A program made the position numbers and the translations under genes. Positions 17,328-26,065 of a DNA stretch of 53,765 nucleotides are shown piece after piece. The notes under the pieces were generated by a model. That model did no database searches. It was given only the letters and a program-made list of their open reading frames with translations, and was not told the DNA's origin. The stretch spans positions 1 to 53,765 of the forward strand of contig DATGLD010000052.1 in the NCBI GenBank assembly GCA_035294305.1, read 5' to 3'. Within the stretch, counting starts at the first letter, position 1. Each line of letters begins with the position of its first letter. This DNA is from DASRBN01 sp035294305. GTDB lineage: Bacteria; Chloroflexota; Ktedonobacteria; Ktedonobacterales; Ktedonobacteraceae.

Positions 17328-18143
17328 TCATGGGTAACTATTTCCGCCGGCAGGCGCCGGACGGAAGGTGCCATTCGTATTGATAAAGACAATGTGGGTA
17401 TCTTGAATGTTGACGATCATATCCGGCTTTCCGTCGCCATTTACATCCTTAAAAGTAAGTGTGACGGGCGTTAGATTCTGCCCATTTCCCATCAACGTCG
17501 GACCGTAAAATATCCTGGTTTTCGACGCATCTCCACCTGGTATCTCGATAATAATGATCTGCCGGTTCAGGTTGATCGCGATAAAATGGCTGGGATTCTG
17601 CGGCGAGTCATTATGCCCCACTACGGCGTCGGTCTGAAAGGTGCGCGGGCGACCGTAGTGCCAATCATCCTGGGTTACCTGCCACCAGTTTTCCAGTGCG
17701 TTGAATGCAACCCATCCAAGTACCATGATGAGCATCGCCAGGCCTACAAACAGTATCCAATGGACACGACGCCCTCGTTCGGCCCGGTCATCGTAGCTCT
17801 GGCGGCGCGTGGGTACATCGCCGGTACGTGTCGCGCGCGGCCTGTTAGCCTGAATCGCGGGTATATTCGTTTGTGTCGCGCTGCGGCGCGGCGGAATGTC
17901 CGTATAACGCTCCGGTCTGCTATTTCCGGAGCCCTTTTGTGATGGAAAGGGCCGCACATCGGCAAGTCTATGCCCCGTCTCACTATAGACATCCGGTCGG
18001 GTCAGGTAGCGGCGCGCGCTGCTGGGCGAACGCGTCGGCCAGGTCTCATCAAACTCATCCTCAAAATCCAGGGCATCATCCGTTACCGGTTCCTGCCGCG
18101 CAGGCATTCGCTTGTTGCGCTGTTGCATTCGCATCTGGTCCAT
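17328..18143 (-). CDS. Membrane protein with FG-GAP/VCBS-like C-terminus
   Basis: The 271 residues have a long charged, Arg-rich N-terminal region (1-125), one membrane helix (about 128-150, VHWILFVGLAMLIMVLGWVAF) and an outer domain ending in a DVNGDGKPDMIVNI motif, a calcium-binding FG-GAP/VCBS-type sequence also seen as dockerin-like loops. The topology is cytoplasmic N-terminus with external sensor or binding domain. Function unknown. AGGAAG lies about 14 nt upstream; an internal ATG at codon 4 is an alternative start. Confidence 0.65.
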   Translation of the reverse strand: MDQMRMQQRNKRMPARQEPVTDDALDFEDEFDETWPTRSPSSARRYLTRPDVYSETGHRLADVRPFPSQKGSGNSRPERYTDIPPRRSATQTNIPAIQANRPRATRTGDVPTRRQSYDDRAERGRRVHWILFVGLAMLIMVLGWVAFNALENWWQVTQDDWHYGRPRTFQTDAVVGHNDSPQNPSHFIAINLNRQIIIIEIPGGDASKTRIFYGPTLMGNGQNLTPVTLTFKDVNGDGKPDMIVNIQDTHIVFINTNGTFRPAPAGGNSYP

Positions 18144-18414
18144 AGTGTCACCAACTTCCTGTTGTTTCTAATAACCCGGGCTTCAAAGACTAAAGGTCAT
18201 TCAAAAGTAGCCTCACATCCAGCCATATAACAGATCATACGCAGTTAGAGGAACGCACGTTCTATATGCTCAGTATACACGCTTCTAGAACAAATTATCA
18301 AGGGCTTTTCGTAGCAAAATAGTACTTTTGTTCAAAACGAAAGGACATCATGTCATGAGCTATAATGAGGATTGAGACATTACAAGCATCTATACAGATA
18401 GGAGCATGTAGATA

Positions 18415-19680
18415 ATGGTAATTGCGATTACAAACGGCACCCTTATCGATGGGCGTGGTGGTGATCCCCAAAATGGAATGACCATAGTGATTGATGGAGA
18501 ATATATTTCCGCGCTTGGTCGCCAGGAGCAGGTGAAAATTCCACGCGAAGCGACGGTAATTGATGCTCATGGAGGAAGCATCTTGCCCGGCCTGATCGAT
18601 ACGCATGTTCACTTTACTATGGAGTATCCTGATGTGCTGCGCGGACTTCTGACGCCTCCTTCGCTGCGCCTGCTCCAGACCCTCCCACGCATGCGCGCTA
18701 CATTGGAGGCCGGCGTCACGACTGTAAGGGACGCCGCAGGTTCGCCCGCGGGCCTGAAGATGGCCGTCGAGCGAGGCATCGTCGTGGGGCCACGCATGCA
18801 GGTTGCTATCACCTTGATCTCACAGACCGGAGGGCATGGAGACGGTTTCTATCCTTGCTGTGTAGATATCGGTTTCTTCGGTGGAAGCTTCACCGATATT
18901 CCCAGGGGCATAGCCGATGGAGTCGAGGAAATGCGCAAAACCGTGCGCGAGGTGCTGCGAGCAGGGGCCGACTGGATTAAACTGGCAACCACAGGCGGCG
19001 TACTTTCCACCGCAGACGCTCCTACATCTTCGCAACTGACGGTCGAGGAAATCGCGACGGCAGTTTATGAAGCGGCCGCGCAAGAAAAACGTTGTATGGC
19101 GCACGCGCAGGGAACCCAGGGCATCAAAAACGCGCTGCTGGCTGGGGTTGCCTCCATCGAACACGGCGTTTACCTGGACGATGAACTGATCGATCTGATG
19201 CTGGAGAAAGATGCCTACCTGGTGCCTACACTCGTAGCACCGCTCGCCGTTATAGAATACGCCAGCGGGCATCCCGACCTGCTTCCACCGGTGATGGCGG
19301 CCAAGGCGGCGTCCGTGGTTGAGGCGCACCAGCGCAGTTTTCGTCGCGCGGTCGAGGCAGGGGTAAAGATAGCGATGGGAACCGATTCCGGTGTAGGGCG
19401 ACATGGTGAAAATGGCCGCGAGCTCCAGCTGATGGTTGAAAATGGTATGACTCCTATGCAGGCAATTCAGGCCAGCACGTCAAGCGCGGCGCGCCTGCTG
19501 CGCTTGGACGAACATCTTGGCACGCTTGAAGTAGGAAAGCTCGCCGATGTAATCATAGTGGACGGAAACGTGCTGGACGATATCAGCAGAATAGCCGACC
19601 CTGCCAATGTGAAGCTGGTACTCAAAGCAGGACGAGCAGCAAAAAACCTGCTCGACGCGAATGTGCCCACCCTGGCGTAG
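18415..19680 (+). CDS. Metal-dependent amidohydrolase (imidazolonepropionase-like)
   Basis: The 421-residue protein has the amidohydrolase layout: a beta-sandwich N-terminus, LPGLIDTHVHF with the HxH metal pair, Lys in GADWIKLATTGG, His in RCMAHAQG, His in IEHGVYLDD, Asp in GTDSGVG, and a C-terminal return to the sandwich (LEVGKLADVIIVDGN). The Lys segment suggests a binuclear, carbamylated-lysine subtype such as the Xaa-Pro dipeptidase/imidazolonepropionase-like group, which cleaves cyclic amides or N-acyl dipeptides. A possible -10 box TATAAT lies at 18361-18366. Substrate unknown. Confidence 0.85.
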   Translation: MVIAITNGTLIDGRGGDPQNGMTIVIDGEYISALGRQEQVKIPREATVIDAHGGSILPGLIDTHVHFTMEYPDVLRGLLTPPSLRLLQTLPRMRATLEAGVTTVRDAAGSPAGLKMAVERGIVVGPRMQVAITLISQTGGHGDGFYPCCVDIGFFGGSFTDIPRGIADGVEEMRKTVREVLRAGADWIKLATTGGVLSTADAPTSSQLTVEEIATAVYEAAAQEKRCMAHAQGTQGIKNALLAGVASIEHGVYLDDELIDLMLEKDAYLVPTLVAPLAVIEYASGHPDLLPPVMAAKAASVVEAHQRSFRRAVEAGVKIAMGTDSGVGRHGENGRELQLMVENGMTPMQAIQASTSSAARLLRLDEHLGTLEVGKLADVIIVDGNVLDDISRIADPANVKLVLKAGRAAKNLLDANVPTLA

Positions 19681-19846
19681 GACAGCGGCCCGATGACTGT
19701 TTCCAATTGAATGGGCAAATGTTGTAGGGACGGGGCCTGGTTTCCCTTTCGCTACGCAACACAATCCATTCCTGGCCCGTATATATGATGATGGGTAAAG
19801 GAGAAGTGTGTTGAGGTATATTGAAATAGAAGGAGAAACCTGTACA

Positions 19847-20119
19847 ATGTCCGGAAATCGCGGTTGCTTATTCAATTCGATATTGTTTTTGATCATTGTC
19901 TTTGTGCCACTGCTTGGTCATATCATTGCCACCATCATGGTGCTTGAGGATGGCCATTCGCCTTCTGGTACTGTTCTCTGGCTGGCCGCCATCTGGCTGA
20001 TCCCGTTCCTTGGCGCCTTCCTGTACCTGCTGTTTGGCCAGAGGCGATCACATGTCATGTTCGGCCAACCCAGCTACGCGTATAACCAGCCCCCGTACCA
20101 GCAACAGCAATGGCCTTAA
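19847..20119 (+). CDS. Small PLDc_N-like membrane protein
   Basis: ATG 19847 lies 12 nt after AAGGAG; an upstream in-frame start at 19808 lacks a site. The 90 residues have two membrane helices (about 10-32 and 42-62) ending with the IPFLGAFLYLLFGQRR motif typical of the phospholipase-D-nuclease N-terminal (PLDc_N) domain, then a Gln/Pro/Tyr tail. Such stand-alone domains have no known activity. A terminator follows directly. Confidence 0.7.
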   Translation: MSGNRGCLFNSILFLIIVFVPLLGHIIATIMVLEDGHSPSGTVLWLAAIWLIPFLGAFLYLLFGQRRSHVMFGQPSYAYNQPPYQQQQWP

Positions 20120-20135
20120 AGATATAAATGAGGAC

Positions 20136-20188
20136 AGGGAGAGCAGGATGCATGTGCAAATACGCGTATCCTGTTCTCCCTTTCATTT
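20136..20188 (+). terminator. Rho-independent terminator
   Basis: Arms 20136-20149 and 20168-20181 match at 13 of 14 positions (AGGGAGA-CAGGAT), with an 18-base loop and a following TTTCATTT run. It serves the small membrane protein gene ending at 20119. Confidence 0.75.
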
Positions 20189-20208
20189 GTACCTACTCAA
20201 GGTGATCG

Positions 20209-20619
20209 CTACTGCACCGGCCAGAAATAGGGCAGGTCATCGGGCACATCCCAACCAAACTGGCGGTAGTAGGCGGGTTCTTTTCGCAAAAGGTTTGATT
20301 TGTGCGAATCGTGCAAGCGGCGATCCCCCAGCCACCACGGATATTCGATCTCATCTAAGGACACCTCATAATAGGGCAAAGTATTGCGGAATCCGCGTTC
20401 CTTCCACGCGCGAATCATGACATTCACATACTGCTTCAGGGCATTTTCATAGCCGCGCCACATCTTCACGGCAGGATGGCGCGCCCAGGCTCCCACGTAG
20501 TCTGGCGTAGACAGGATATTGATGATCTGAACGCCTTCGACTCGCTGCTTGCCCAGCCGGCGATAGTCAAGCACCTGCGCCACATCCTCATACACAGGAT
20601 ACGGAAGAAATGTCTGCAT
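20209..20619 (-). CDS. Endonuclease V-like (MSMEG_6728 family) protein
   Basis: The ATG at 20619 follows GAGGAGG by 5 nt, giving 136 residues; the frame extends upstream but through a structured element. The motifs MQTFLPYPVYEDVAQVLDYRRLGKQRVE, WARHPAVKMWRGYENALKQY and EYPWWLGDRRLHDSHKSNLLRK match the conserved MSMEG_6728/TIGR02328 family, related to pyrimidine-dimer glycosylases such as T4 endonuclease V. A DNA-repair role is therefore plausible but not shown for this subgroup. Its mRNA leader would contain the cloverleaf element at 20629-20750, which ends at the Shine-Dalgarno. Confidence 0.8.
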   Translation of the reverse strand: MQTFLPYPVYEDVAQVLDYRRLGKQRVEGVQIINILSTPDYVGAWARHPAVKMWRGYENALKQYVNVMIRAWKERGFRNTLPYYEVSLDEIEYPWWLGDRRLHDSHKSNLLRKEPAYYRQFGWDVPDDLPYFWPVQ

Positions 20620-20628
20620 ATAGTCCTC

Positions 20629-20750
20629 CTCTAGAGCGCCGATCAAGTAATTCGAAAATGCTACTATAAGCTCTAGCATTTTGTGCTCAATGAGTCTCTG
20701 TTTTGAGCAAGCCATATCTGAAATGGCATTACTTGACCGACGTTCTAGAG
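20629..20750 (-). other. Cloverleaf-shaped inverted-repeat element (leader RNA or MITE)
   Basis: The ends 20629-20651 and 20728-20750 form inverted repeats matching at 20 of 23 positions. Inside are three perfect hairpins in a row: 20655-20663 with 20674-20682 (9 bp), 20684-20690 with 20703-20709 (7 bp), and 20711-20715 with 20723-20727 (5 bp). Together they fold into a four-way cloverleaf. On the minus strand it abuts the Shine-Dalgarno of the gene starting at 20619. I find no target-site duplication. It could be a regulatory leader or a small non-autonomous mobile element. Confidence 0.6.
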
Positions 20751-21135
20751 ATTACACGTGGGTATGAGATGTTGGAGTGCAACAGATACCCTGAAAATTT
20801 AGAGTATCTGGGAGCATAGTGGCGTTCTGGACAAAGCCCATCCATCCAATAAAGAAATGGTAACGAAGAAATATTGCTCAAAGAAAAATAGAGCAAGGTA
20901 TCTGACGCAGAGTAGAAAGAGATCAAGAGCTTCTTGTCGAAAGTACTTAGTACAGGTAATGCTGTCCCCGCGTGAGCATCACAACCCAGGTAAGATGTGG
21001 TTCATAGCGCCGCTCTTAGCGCTTTCATCACGCTTTCCCCTTAAAAAAATAGTACAAGAGAATAGTACTCCGGATTCCCTTTCTGGGGTACGAAAATGCG
21101 CGAACAGATGGTGCATAGAAAGGGGAGACAGAGCC
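20751..21135. other. Intergenic region, 385 bp
   Basis: No supported gene. It contains a 7-bp perfect hairpin (20783-20789 with 20804-20810). A frame open from 20857 joins the next gene but has poor composition and no ribosome site, so I consider it untranslated. Confidence 0.5.
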
Positions 21136-21525
21136 ATGAGTAGTTTCGCTCTGATCCGTCGTATTGTGAGTATCATTTGCCTGATCATTATCGGGGTTAT
21201 TCACCTGATGCTCATTCAGTCCGGACTCCGTATACAGTTGTACCTTGGCATTTTGTTTATCATTGATGTTGTAGCTGCATTTGTGGGCGCCTTGTGGTTG
21301 GCTTTAGAGGATGTACGCCTTGCCTGGTTGCTTGGAGGGCTAGCCGCCTTAGGGCCGTTTGTAGGATATATCGTGACGCGAACCGTTGGCTTACCTGGAA
21401 TTCCCAGGCTGTCCTGGCAGGTGCCTATGGGTTTCCTCTCGCTTGTGCTTGAAGCAATTGTCGTGGTGCTGGCCATCTCCGCCCTTGCGCAGCCAATACC
21501 CACGCAGACACCAATGCATGTATAA
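21136..21525 (+). CDS. Four-helix membrane protein, unknown function
   Basis: ATG 21136 lies about 8 nt after AGGGGAGA. The 129 residues contain four hydrophobic helices (about 5-25, 31-53, 60-83, 96-120) with short loops. No conserved catalytic residues were recognised. It lies about 100 bp upstream of the sulfite-oxidase-type gene on the same strand and might be its membrane partner, but that rests only on position. Confidence 0.6.
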   Translation: MSSFALIRRIVSIICLIIIGVIHLMLIQSGLRIQLYLGILFIIDVVAAFVGALWLALEDVRLAWLLGGLAALGPFVGYIVTRTVGLPGIPRLSWQVPMGFLSLVLEAIVVVLAISALAQPIPTQTPMHV

Positions 21526-21623
21526 GTGAACGCGACTACAGCGCAGCAGGAGCACGATTTTCAGAAAGATAAGCAGAGGCAGGGTCAGCATATTGAAGGC
21601 TGGACCTGGATAAGAAGAACACG

Positions 21624-22727
21624 GTGACAATGCATATGAGAAAATCGCAGTTGATTGTCCATCAAGAATACCCATTCAACGCTGAACCAGCGGGTAACCT
21701 CTTGCGTCAATCATTCCTCACGCCACAGCAGCTTTTCTATGTACGTTGCCATGGATCCATTCCAGTTGTGGACCTGGCAAGCTATCGTCTTCTGGTTACC
21801 GGCCTTGTACGGCGAGAACGAGAACTGTCGTTAGACGAACTCCGGTTGCTGGCTCCTGCCCACACCGTGATGGCAACACTTGAGTGTGCGGGCAATCGAA
21901 GGAAGGAGTTCATGGCAGTTAAGCCCATTGCCGGAGAAGTTCTCTGGGGGGCGGGCGTTATCGGCACGGCAAACTGGCGAGGCATTCCCTTACGAAATCT
22001 CCTGCGGGCTATCGGAGTGCAGGCAGATGCTCGCTACGTCGCTTTTACCGGTCTCGATGAGACGCAATTCGAGGGAGAAAAGGGACATTTTGGAAGCTCC
22101 ATCAAGCTAGAGAAGGCTTTCTCTCCAGATGTGCTGCTGGCTTATGAAATGAATGGTAAGCCGCTGGCTCCAGAACATGGCTTTCCCCTACGCCTTCTCG
22201 TACCGGGCTATATTGGAGCCAGGAGTGTCAAGTGGCTGCGCCAAATGACCCTCCAGGAGTCTCCTTCAACCAACCCGTACCTGGCTCGCGATTATAAGCT
22301 CTTCTCTTCTGAGATTACGGCGCAAACTGCTGATTGGAACCGCACAAAGCCCATCGAAGATCTGAACCTCAACGCCGTAATCACAACGCCTCAAGAGGGC
22401 GAGACACGAGTGGCAGGTCCTATTCGTATCCAGGGCTATGCCATAAGTAACGAAAGAACTCCTGTGGAACGGGTCGAACTCTCGGTCGATGGAGGAAAGA
22501 CCTGGACGACAACCAGCATCGTCGAGCGAGCTGATCCCTATGCCTGGTGCTTTTGGGAGGTGACAATCACCCTTGCGCCTGGCGATTACCGGCTGGTCGT
22601 CCGAGCCTGGGATACCTCGAAGCAAACGCAGCCGGAGGACGTAAGAACCGTCTGGAACTTCAAGGGCTACATGAACAACGCCTGGCAGAGGGTGAATATC
22701 CACCTGGCCTGTTCTACTGTATCGTAA
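21624..22727 (+). CDS. Sulfite-oxidase-type molybdopterin oxidoreductase
   Basis: The 367 residues contain the oxidoreductase molybdopterin-binding domain, with the Mo-ligating Cys88 in ATLECAGNRR, YEMNGKPLAPEHGFPLRLLVPGYIGARSVKWL, and then the Mo-cofactor dimerisation Ig-like domain (about 250-360, VERVELSVDGGKTW, WQRVNI). There is no heme domain, no Tat or Sec signal, so it looks cytoplasmic. The family oxidises sulfite or reduces oxidised methionine; the exact substrate is open. The start is uncertain since three ATG codons lie close together without a clear Shine-Dalgarno. Its 3' end overlaps the convergent gene by 14 bp. Confidence 0.85.
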   Translation: MTMHMRKSQLIVHQEYPFNAEPAGNLLRQSFLTPQQLFYVRCHGSIPVVDLASYRLLVTGLVRRERELSLDELRLLAPAHTVMATLECAGNRRKEFMAVKPIAGEVLWGAGVIGTANWRGIPLRNLLRAIGVQADARYVAFTGLDETQFEGEKGHFGSSIKLEKAFSPDVLLAYEMNGKPLAPEHGFPLRLLVPGYIGARSVKWLRQMTLQESPSTNPYLARDYKLFSSEITAQTADWNRTKPIEDLNLNAVITTPQEGETRVAGPIRIQGYAISNERTPVERVELSVDGGKTWTTTSIVERADPYAWCFWEVTITLAPGDYRLVVRAWDTSKQTQPEDVRTVWNFKGYMNNAWQRVNIHLACSTVS

Positions 22728-23988
22728 AATCTGTATTCACCTGCACATTCGAATAGCCCTGTGTTGCAAGAAAAATCAATGTATACGCGCTGTTGTTCGC
22801 CGGCATCAGGAAGGTGACAGTTCCGGTTGTGCCGGTCGTATTCGCGTTTACGAAGAGTGGTAGGGTCGTACTCACCGGCGAATTCGTGATCCCGCCAGCC
22901 ATCAGGCGCATATAGTCACTCACCGAACCATCGTCAAGGGTATTGGAGTTGGGGTTGTCCACTTTGAACGCGAGAATGATGTAACGCATACCCGCGCTGG
23001 CCTGTTTGTTGGCGATACTCCAACTCTCGGTCACTGTCTGCAATGTATAGTTCAGATGGTTATAGGTGATGGGCTTATTGAGGGTGACCGTTCTGGCCTG
23101 GAACGCACTCAGATTGGCGTGGCCCGTTAATGGAATGACGATCTGGGCTTCTTGATTGGTTCCTAAGATCAGTGTCAGTTGCTCGATTTTGTCGCTGGTC
23201 GGCACGGCAAAATCTACCCAGTTTTCGCGCGTGATCCCGTTTTGAATTCCACCTCCCTGCAACGCGTTGGTCGGAGCAACGCTGCTCTTATCCGGCAAAA
23301 TCAGTTGGGTGAAGTCGTGGAAGAAGTAGAGAACATCCTGCCCGCTGTTGTTCACCTCCTTGACCTTGACGCGAATTACGCCGTTCGTCGCGCTGTTATC
23401 ATCAGCAAAAGCGGTTGATTGTTGCACCGATTCGATGGTGATATTGACGCCCGCGTACGTTACCTGCTGATTGATGTTGACGGTCTTAATCGACGGCTGA
23501 GTCGTTGGCGTGCTGCTATTGCCGCCATTACTAACGTTGTTGCTTGAACTCTGCGTCTGGTTCTGAATCTGGTTGATGACGGTCGGATGGGCTTTATAGT
23601 AGAAGTATCCAGGAATACCTACAAAGACTAGCAGGATGATCAGCAGGACAAGGCAACCGCAGCAGCCGCTGCTCTGCCTCCGTGGCCGGTAGCCTGGTCG
23701 GAAACGCCGCAGGAAGAATAAAAGCCCTAATGCGCCAAGCGCCTCTGCAATGAGACTGGACTTTTGCGGTGGCTGCTGATATTGCTGGTACTGCTGTTGC
23801 TGACCGGCTGGTGCTTGCGCATAGGGTGGCACGGGTGGGGCCGGTGGAAAATTCTGTGGCGGTGGCCCACCGTACTGGCTGCCTGGTTGTTGAGCCTCCA
23901 TAGCGGTTCCACAGTTGCTACAAAAACGCTGCCCCGCAGGGACATGAGTACCACATGTTGGACAGGGACGCCCTGGGATCTGTGACAT
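22714..23988 (-). CDS. Zinc-ribbon membrane protein with DUF4352-like outer domains
   Basis: AAGGAGG precedes the ATG. The 424 residues begin with a zinc ribbon (CPTCGTHVPAGQRFCSNCG, residues 9-27), followed by a Pro/Gln/Tyr-rich stretch, a Cys-containing membrane helix (about 108-130) and two Ig-like outer domains (about 165-290 and 300-424). The pattern INQQVTYAGVNITIESVQ..VRVKVKEVNNSGQDVLYF is of the DUF4352 type. A sensing or binding role at the cell surface is likely; no enzyme motif. This architecture is common in Ktedonobacteria. Confidence 0.75.
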   Translation of the reverse strand: MSQIPGRPCPTCGTHVPAGQRFCSNCGTAMEAQQPGSQYGGPPPQNFPPAPPVPPYAQAPAGQQQQYQQYQQPPQKSSLIAEALGALGLLFFLRRFRPGYRPRRQSSGCCGCLVLLIILLVFVGIPGYFYYKAHPTVINQIQNQTQSSSNNVSNGGNSSTPTTQPSIKTVNINQQVTYAGVNITIESVQQSTAFADDNSATNGVIRVKVKEVNNSGQDVLYFFHDFTQLILPDKSSVAPTNALQGGGIQNGITRENWVDFAVPTSDKIEQLTLILGTNQEAQIVIPLTGHANLSAFQARTVTLNKPITYNHLNYTLQTVTESWSIANKQASAGMRYIILAFKVDNPNSNTLDDGSVSDYMRLMAGGITNSPVSTTLPLFVNANTTGTTGTVTFLMPANNSAYTLIFLATQGYSNVQVNTDFTIQ

Positions 23989-24285
23989 GGCTTACCTCCT
24001 TATTAGGTGACCTGTTGAAGATAAATGAATCAACCACAATTGGTTAAACTTCGTTTACCTGAGCGTATTGTATACCTGAGTCAATAGCATGTCTATTAGT
24101 CTACTCACCTATTTCTCATGATGCATTTCACTGTTTGCTTAGATAACGCCAGCATTCTCTTTTTTACGAGATGAATTGGAGCGCTGCTGAGAGCAGGAAT
24201 CAGAGGACGGCAAGGGAATGCTCTATTTGCTTCACCGGACCGTATAGAGCGGCAACCTCATAGATGTGATAGAATGATATTCACA

Positions 24286-25317
24286 ATGAGTATCAATAGA
24301 TCATCGCAACTTATCTGTAAAGGATGTGGATGCCCTGTTTATGGCGGCTATCTCAATGCTCTTGGAGCCATCTGGCATGCAGAGCATTTTGTCTGTGCCG
24401 GCTGTGGCAGACCTATCGCCGACGCGAGTTTCCAGGAACACGAGGGTGCGCCCTATCATAATACCTGTTATCTCAACCAGGTAGCGCCGCGCTGCGCGTA
24501 CTGCAGCAAGCCTCTTATGGGGCAATATCTGGTTTCAGACGGCAAGACCTATCACCAGGAATGTTACCGGAATAATGTTGCGCCGCGCTGCGCGTACTGC
24601 GGCAAGCCGCTCCTGGGAAAATACTTGATAGATCACTGGGGTACTAAATATTGCGAAGAGCACCAGCGCCAGTATCCCTCGTGTTCTTTTTGCGGCCGAT
24701 TAGTACCCCCACAGCAGCAGGAGCATCGCCCGGTTGGCAGTCAGGATGTGCGCTGTCCAATTTGTCGATCCACTGCTATCGAAACGAGCGAACAGGCCCA
24801 GCCTCTTTTCAGAAAATTGATTCAATGGGTCAACAGCCAGGGGTTGTTCTACAATAATCTTCATATCAGCCTGGAATTGTGCGACCGGAGCAGGCTGTCA
24901 GCATTACTGCAGAGCCGGGCCGAACCGCATTCCCTGGGAGTCACCTTGAGTTCAAGCTATTCACAAAATGGTTATGTCTTACAAACAAGGGTCGATGGTA
25001 TTGCTGTGCTGCGCGGCATGCCATCCACATTGTTCCAGGGGGTTACCGTCCATGAACTGGGACATGCCTGGCTTGCTGCTCATGATATCCGGCCCTTGCC
25101 ACTCTGGGCCGAAGAGGGCTTCTGCGAACTGCTCTCTTATCGCTATTGCATGAATCTCGACACGCAGGAGAGTCGCTACCACGCGCATAATATCGAGCAA
25201 AACCCCAGTCCTATCTATGGAGATGGTTTCCGCCGTATCCGCCGCCTGGCTGATACAATGGGCTTCCAACGCTTTGTGGAAACTCTGCGCGCTACGAAAC
25301 ACCTGCCATCAGCATGA
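24286..25317 (+). CDS. LIM-domain DA1-like zinc metallopeptidase
   Basis: The 343-residue protein has three to four Cys/His zinc modules in residues about 10-165, LIM-like with CxxC..WH..H..CxxC spacing, including a duplicated APRCAYC(S/G)KPL unit. The C-terminal domain (about 170-340) is a gluzincin-like peptidase: HELGHAW near residues 256-262 and the downstream LPLWAEEGFCELLSYRY segment, whose Glu would be the third zinc ligand. This layout equals that of plant DA1/DAR ubiquitin-activated peptidases. Bacteria have no ubiquitin system of that kind as a rule, so the activator and substrates are open. The start is the second ATG; no strong Shine-Dalgarno is visible. Confidence 0.85.
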   Translation: MSINRSSQLICKGCGCPVYGGYLNALGAIWHAEHFVCAGCGRPIADASFQEHEGAPYHNTCYLNQVAPRCAYCSKPLMGQYLVSDGKTYHQECYRNNVAPRCAYCGKPLLGKYLIDHWGTKYCEEHQRQYPSCSFCGRLVPPQQQEHRPVGSQDVRCPICRSTAIETSEQAQPLFRKLIQWVNSQGLFYNNLHISLELCDRSRLSALLQSRAEPHSLGVTLSSSYSQNGYVLQTRVDGIAVLRGMPSTLFQGVTVHELGHAWLAAHDIRPLPLWAEEGFCELLSYRYCMNLDTQESRYHAHNIEQNPSPIYGDGFRRIRRLADTMGFQRFVETLRATKHLPSA

Positions 25318-25479
25318 TCGCTACGTTAAGAGCCTTTCAGAAATCCTGTAGGGACAGCTGTTCTGGTTTGCTCAACGTTTCAATCGCCCTGATGGGAAGG
25401 AAGTCAGGGTATACAGAACAGAACATTTGTGCTATCCTTCTTGAAGCATAACATTTATTGAGTTGTTAAGGGGAGCAGT

Positions 25480-26049
25480 ATGAGAGAATTTCAGGTGGAA
25501 CCTTTGTGGAAGAGTGCCCTCTGGCAGCAGTTCGGCGCGGCAATTGACACGCTCGAAAACGCAATACTCGCCTGTCCCGGCGAGCTTTGGAATGGGCAGC
25601 TCTGGAGCGACTACTCAGATCACGGTCTGCCGCCGGAATCCGCGGCATTCTGGTACATCACGTATCATACTCTTTTCTGGCTCGACTTATATCTGACCGG
25701 CTCAATTGAAGATTTCGCTCCCCTCCGGCCTTTCACGCTGGATGAGCTTGACCCGGCAGGTAAATATCCCGAACGGCCCTATACCAGGGATGAGTTACAC
25801 GCCTATCTGCTACATCTCCGCAAGAAGTGCCATGCAACGATTGCTGGCCTGTCAGACGACGAAGCGCGCCAGCAGGTCAACTTTCCCTGGGCGCGCGGAA
25901 AACAGGTGAGTTTTTTAGAGTTGCTGTTGTACACCATGCGCCACGTGCAGGAACATGCGGCCCAGCTGAATCTATTTTTGGGGCAGCACGCCATTGCTGG
26001 AACCACTGATTGGGTCAGCCGGGCGAAAGCTGATGCGGGCGGGGAGTAG
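25480..26049 (+). CDS. DinB-family putative metal-dependent protein
   Basis: AGGGGAG lies 5 nt before the ATG. The 189 residues form a four-helix-bundle DinB/YfiT-like protein, with metal-ligand histidines in FWYITYHTLFWLDLY and MRHVQEHAAQLNLFLG. Members act as thiol transferases or metal-dependent hydrolases, often of unknown substrate. The PaiB gene begins 16 bp downstream, so the two form an operon. Confidence 0.8.
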   Translation: MREFQVEPLWKSALWQQFGAAIDTLENAILACPGELWNGQLWSDYSDHGLPPESAAFWYITYHTLFWLDLYLTGSIEDFAPLRPFTLDELDPAGKYPERPYTRDELHAYLLHLRKKCHATIAGLSDDEARQQVNFPWARGKQVSFLELLLYTMRHVQEHAAQLNLFLGQHAIAGTTDWVSRAKADAGGE

Positions 26050-26065
26050 GAGGAAAAAGTAATCC

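Noticed and set aside
20629..20750. Calling the cloverleaf element a certain MITE
   Set aside because: No target-site duplication is visible at either edge, unlike the element at 41126-41268, so I left its nature open.
20857..21135. N-terminal extension of the four-helix membrane protein
   Set aside because: Lys/Arg/Ser-rich text unlike the rest; the ATG at 21136 has a ribosome site.
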